9,003 nt of DNA from the NCBI GenBank assembly GCA_027886785.1, contig JAPCJV010000050.1, positions 1 to 9,003 of the forward strand, given 5' to 3'. Shown here piece after piece: positions 6,727 to 9,003 of the stretch. The notes beneath the pieces are model-generated. The model saw nothing but the letters and a program-made list of their open reading frames with translations, was not told where the DNA came from and ran no database searches. The stretch's first letter is position 1, and every line of letters begins with the position of its first letter. Origin of the DNA: Nitrososphaerota archaeon (GTDB taxonomy: Archaea > Thermoproteota > Nitrososphaeria > Nitrososphaerales > CADDZS01). Position numbers and translations under genes: made by a program.

Positions 6727-7002
6727 ATGGGTGACTCCTTTTCCGAGCTTATTCCCGAGCAGCTCGAAGAGCTTCTTCATCACGGTCGAATCAAAGCTAC
6801 TCCCTCAAAAAATCATAGAAAGAGTGTGAAGCGAGAGCTGCCTGTAGCAAACCGAAAAGATCTTTCGGCCGCAGTGACGAAACCAAAAGACCCTGACGCT
6901 GAATGGGTGAGGCTTCAAATGGAAAAGGCTGAGAAGAATATTGCAGCACCAAGCCTTGATCAGCGACGAAAAGCTGAGAGGCAGGAAGCCTCAAAGTTCT
7001 AG
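6727..7002 (+). CDS. Small charged protein of unknown function
   Basis: 91 residues; I do not recognise a family. About a fifth of the residues are Lys or Arg and there are many Glu and Asp. There is no Cys, no membrane segment and no signal peptide. An N-terminal amphipathic helix is likely (residues 4-22, SELIPEQLEELLHHGRI), then a basic Pro/Ser-containing middle (24-56), then a charged helix (57-91, with EWVRLQMEKAEKN and DQRRKAERQEASKF). Such composition would suit a nucleic-acid- or protein-binding adaptor, which is inference only. It is supported as a gene by its own TATA-like box, an ATG at leaderless spacing, and a clean stop followed by a hairpin. It converges with the cupredoxin gene, 34 bp away. 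Confidence 0.7.
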   Translation: MGDSFSELIPEQLEELLHHGRIKATPSKNHRKSVKRELPVANRKDLSAAVTKPKDPDAEWVRLQMEKAEKNIAAPSLDQRRKAERQEASKF

Positions 7003-7034
7003 TTCTTGAAAAGAACATGACGTTCTTGGAAGAA
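7002..7034. terminator. Tandem hairpins between convergent genes
   Basis: GTTCTT (7002-7007) pairs with AAGAAC (7011-7016) over a GAA loop. TTCTT (7023-7027) pairs with AAGAA (7030-7034) over GG. The two related inverted repeats fill the 34-bp gap between the small-protein stop and the cupredoxin stop. As symmetrical elements they could act on both transcripts. No long T-run follows. Confidence 0.4.
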
Positions 7035-7036
7035 AG

Positions 7037-7834
7037 TCAGCTTGCAGTCACGACGATGGTTCCTGTCATCCAAGGATGGATTGTACAGTAATAGTCATAT
7101 GAACCGGGCTGAGTGAACGTGTAGCTGAATGTGCCCCCTGTAACGATGTTGCCGGAGTCAAACAAACTACTCCCTTTGCTTGTGACGGTATGCGCCGTTC
7201 CATCATGATTTGCCCACGTTACCATTGCCCCAACTTTGACGGTGTACGTTGACGGAGCGAAGAATTGTCCGTTGTTCTGATTGCCCGCTCCTTGTACGAT
7301 TGTAATGTTGCTACCGCCAGATGCAGCGAGCAATCTTGACTCGGTTCCGGCAGCAACCAAGCCTATCGTGATTCCTCCAATAATGAAACCCAAGATCAAC
7401 AAAATAACTAGACTGGAAGCAGGGATCATACGGCGAGGCTTTGGAGGCACCACAACATCTGCTTTTTTCTTCCACACAACCCTCGCTCCTAGAATGGAAT
7501 AGACTAGTACGGCGAAAAGAATCGGGACCGCTGTGACCACGGAGAGGAATTCACCTGGTATGGTCACCGCACTTACCGCGTCCGCAATCCCTGATCCCTC
7601 GAGAAGCAGAAAGAGCACGCTTAGGGCAGTGGAGATAATATACCCAATTCTGCTGCGACGCCAAACAAGGAATGAGCCTAAAAGGAACAGCGCGATGAAT
7701 GGGACGAAGATGAGGCTGAACGGGGCAAAATTCGTAGAGATCATTATGTAGACAAGGACAAGAGCTGAGTAGATGAGACCTGAAAAGGGAACTAGAACTT
7801 CAGGAGACCTGGGCGTCAACGTATTGACTGCCAT
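7037..7834 (-). CDS. Membrane-anchored cupredoxin (plastocyanin/azurin-like type-1 copper protein)
   Basis: 265 residues from ATG 7834. The N-terminal half is membrane: predicted helices near 15-34, 38-58, 63-79, 96-117 and 138-163, with a basic cytosolic loop (118-136, WKKKADVVVPPKPRR). Residues 175-265 form an extracytoplasmic copper domain. It shows the TYTVKVGAMVTWANHDGTAHTV strand pair with His215, then YDYYCTIHPWMTGTIVV with Cys250, His253 and Met256, giving a complete His-Cys-His-Met type-1 copper site. Cupredoxins carry single electrons between membrane complexes and are abundant in Thaumarchaeota, where they may replace cytochrome c. The five-helix N-terminus is not one I recognise as a catalytic domain and may only be an anchor. 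The gene has its own strong promoter. An SQR-like gene lies 238 bp upstream on the same strand, suggesting a shared electron-transfer role by inference. Confidence 0.92.
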   Translation of the reverse strand: MAVNTLTPRSPEVLVPFSGLIYSALVLVYIMISTNFAPFSLIFVPFIALFLLGSFLVWRRSRIGYIISTALSVLFLLLEGSGIADAVSAVTIPGEFLSVVTAVPILFAVLVYSILGARVVWKKKADVVVPPKPRRMIPASSLVILLILGFIIGGITIGLVAAGTESRLLAASGGSNITIVQGAGNQNNGQFFAPSTYTVKVGAMVTWANHDGTAHTVTSKGSSLFDSGNIVTGGTFSYTFTQPGSYDYYCTIHPWMTGTIVVTAS

Positions 7835-7855
7835 GAAGCTGGAAACTCAATTATT

Positions 7856-7866
7856 CTTTATATAAG
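7856..7866 (-). promoter_or_regulatory. Strong TATA box of the cupredoxin gene (leaderless spacing)
   Basis: The minus strand reads cttatataaag, the best TATA-box match in the window. Its centre is about 27 bp from the ATG at 7834, so the predicted transcription start falls at or within a few nucleotides of the A of the start codon. This supports both the chosen start and strong, separate transcription from the upstream SQR-like gene. Confidence 0.7.
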
Positions 7867-8072
7867 ATATTGCAGTGATACCAGATTTGGGGCAAACGCC
7901 CTAGTCAACAACCGTTTTCGATCCGAACGAAACAAATCCAATCTATCGGGGGGCCTTTTGATAATTCGACTCAAGCCTTAGGGAACTCGCAGGGATCCCT
8001 TGAAACGCACCAGTGTGGTTCCAGGCATGTAGCCGCGAGTGAAATATCTAGGGACTGGTACGGTTCCTCATT

Positions 8073-9003
8073 TTACCATTGTCCTGTGAAGTTCACCGAT
8101 GTTGCCTCGTCTTGAAAAGAAGAGTCTTTCAAATTTGGTCTTGGAAATTTCAGCCCCCTACTTTCCTTCGCGACTTCGACATCTCCATCTGAGAGCCACT
8201 GCGAGTACATGTATAACCCATTCCCTCCTCCCAAATACATGACACATTTGAATTCTGGCAGGTAATTTGGGACCACTCCTTTTCGATTGATGCGCCACGC
8301 TATGTGGGCCGCACATACTCCCGCCTGCATTAGGGCAAGATGACCTTGTTTTGGTCCGGGAATAGCAGTTGCGTCGCCTACCGCGTAAATGTTGTAGTTC
8401 TCAGAATGCTCGACTCTCATCGTGTTCCGCACGACCGGTACGAACCCTTTCTCGTCCGTTAACCCCGAATCCTCAAGCGCTTTGATGCCTCGGTAAGGCG
8501 GAACCAGTAGACACAGGTCATAGGGTTTCTTAGAGCCATCTTCAAAATACAAGTAGTGAGAATCGAGTTTCGTGAGCTCTACCTCAAGTAGAGCGTTGAG
8601 GTCTCTTTTCTTGAACACACTTTCCAAATAAGCCCATGTTGTTGGTCCTCCCGGGGGAAGGAGATTTTCTTTATCCGTGAAAAATGTGAGGCGCGCTTTA
8701 TCGCGTAACCCAAGTTTACGCAGACGATAGTCCAAGCCCATTAGCATTTCAAGAGGGGGGCCGTCACACGGAGTAAACCCTGACGACGCTCCAGAAAAGA
8801 AATCACCTTGCCGAAAATCTAGGATCGATTTCTTTGTTTCGAGAATTCGAGAAACATCGCAGATGGATTTGGCGAACTCAAGAGATCCGGGAATAACTTC
8901 GTAAGCCATGCGCGCGCCGGTTGCAAGTATCAGATAGTCAAACTTGTACTTGCCCTTGATAGTTACGATTCGGTTTTGGGATTGGTCAACTTGAACGAGT
9001 GCG
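8073..9003 (-). CDS. Sulfide:quinone oxidoreductase-like FAD flavoprotein (5' end outside window)
   Basis: The frame is open from the right edge to TAA at 8075-8073 (309 visible residues). The ATG at 8909 is internal, since 31 in-frame codons precede it, including the FDYLILATGAR block typical of FAD/NAD-linked disulfide-reductase-like flavoproteins. SQR on the membrane face oxidises sulfide to sulfane sulfur and passes electrons through FAD to quinone. Three cysteines sit in SQR-like contexts: SICDV (visible residue 48), FTPCDGPPLE (79) and PEFKCVMYLGGGNG (253). The first two match in context and spacing the Cys128/Cys160 pair of Acidithiobacillus SQR, and the third resembles Cys356. IYAVGDATAIPGPKQGHLAL is the C-terminal FAD-binding GD motif. 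Full length should be near 400, so roughly 80-110 N-terminal residues with the dinucleotide-binding Gly motif are outside. Flavocytochrome c sulfide dehydrogenase or an NADH dehydrogenase-like relative is the alternative. Confidence 0.85.
   Translation of the reverse strand, partial: ALVQVDQSQNRIVTIKGKYKFDYLILATGARMAYEVIPGSLEFAKSICDVSRILETKKSILDFRQGDFFSGASSGFTPCDGPPLEMLMGLDYRLRKLGLRDKARLTFFTDKENLLPPGGPTTWAYLESVFKKRDLNALLEVELTKLDSHYLYFEDGSKKPYDLCLLVPPYRGIKALEDSGLTDEKGFVPVVRNTMRVEHSENYNIYAVGDATAIPGPKQGHLALMQAGVCAAHIAWRINRKGVVPNYLPEFKCVMYLGGGNGLYMYSQWLSDGDVEVAKESRGLKFPRPNLKDSSFQDEATSVNFTGQW

Noticed and set aside
7991..8000. AGGGATCCCT palindrome and other short dyads in the gap upstream of the cupredoxin gene
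   Set aside because: Single short palindromes without repetition, T-run or promoter-relevant position. I also looked for a tRNA here and saw no T-loop or acceptor pairing.
8073..8909. Taking the ATG at 8909 as the start of the SQR-like gene
   Set aside because: The frame stays open upstream to the window edge and encodes the typical DYLILATGAR block, so the ATG is internal.

Overview
The window looks archaeal. It encodes an F420-type luciferase-like oxidoreductase, a substrate-binding protein held by an N-terminal membrane helix and a Ser/Thr-rich linker with many N-glycosylation sequons, and a multi-helix membrane cupredoxin. Most genes start within about 0-15 nt of the transcription start predicted from an A/T-rich TATA-like box, with no clear Shine-Dalgarno sequence. 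That combination suggests a TACK/Thaumarchaeota-like, probably heterotrophic archaeon, but the lineage is an inference. No mobile element, CRISPR array, rRNA or tRNA was seen, and coding density is high.

Layout, left to right: (i) the 5' part of an F420-dependent oxidoreductase gene on the minus strand, running off the left edge; (ii) divergent from it, a family-5 ABC substrate-binding protein without permease or ATPase genes, ending in a long hairpin with a T-run; (iii) a ParB-like gene on the plus strand whose usual C-terminal dimerisation domain seems to be replaced by an NTF2/SnoaL-like domain; (iv) convergent with it, a hydroxypyruvate-isomerase-like TIM-barrel gene; (v) divergent from that, a DegT/DnrJ/EryC1/StrS-family aminotransferase; (vi) a small charged protein of unknown function; (vii) convergent with it, a membrane protein with a C-terminal type-1 copper domain; (viii) an SQR-like flavoprotein on the same strand, running off the right edge.

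The genes do not form one operon. Nearly every one has its own promoter-like box and the strand alternates. Two functional pairings can be proposed by inference. One is SQR plus membrane cupredoxin, for sulfide-derived electrons and copper electron transfer. The other is the sugar isomerase plus DegT aminotransferase, divergently arranged, for keto-sugar or cyclitol chemistry. The most unusual object is the ParB-NTF2-like fusion, with a perfect 7-bp inverted repeat about 75 bp upstream of its start.
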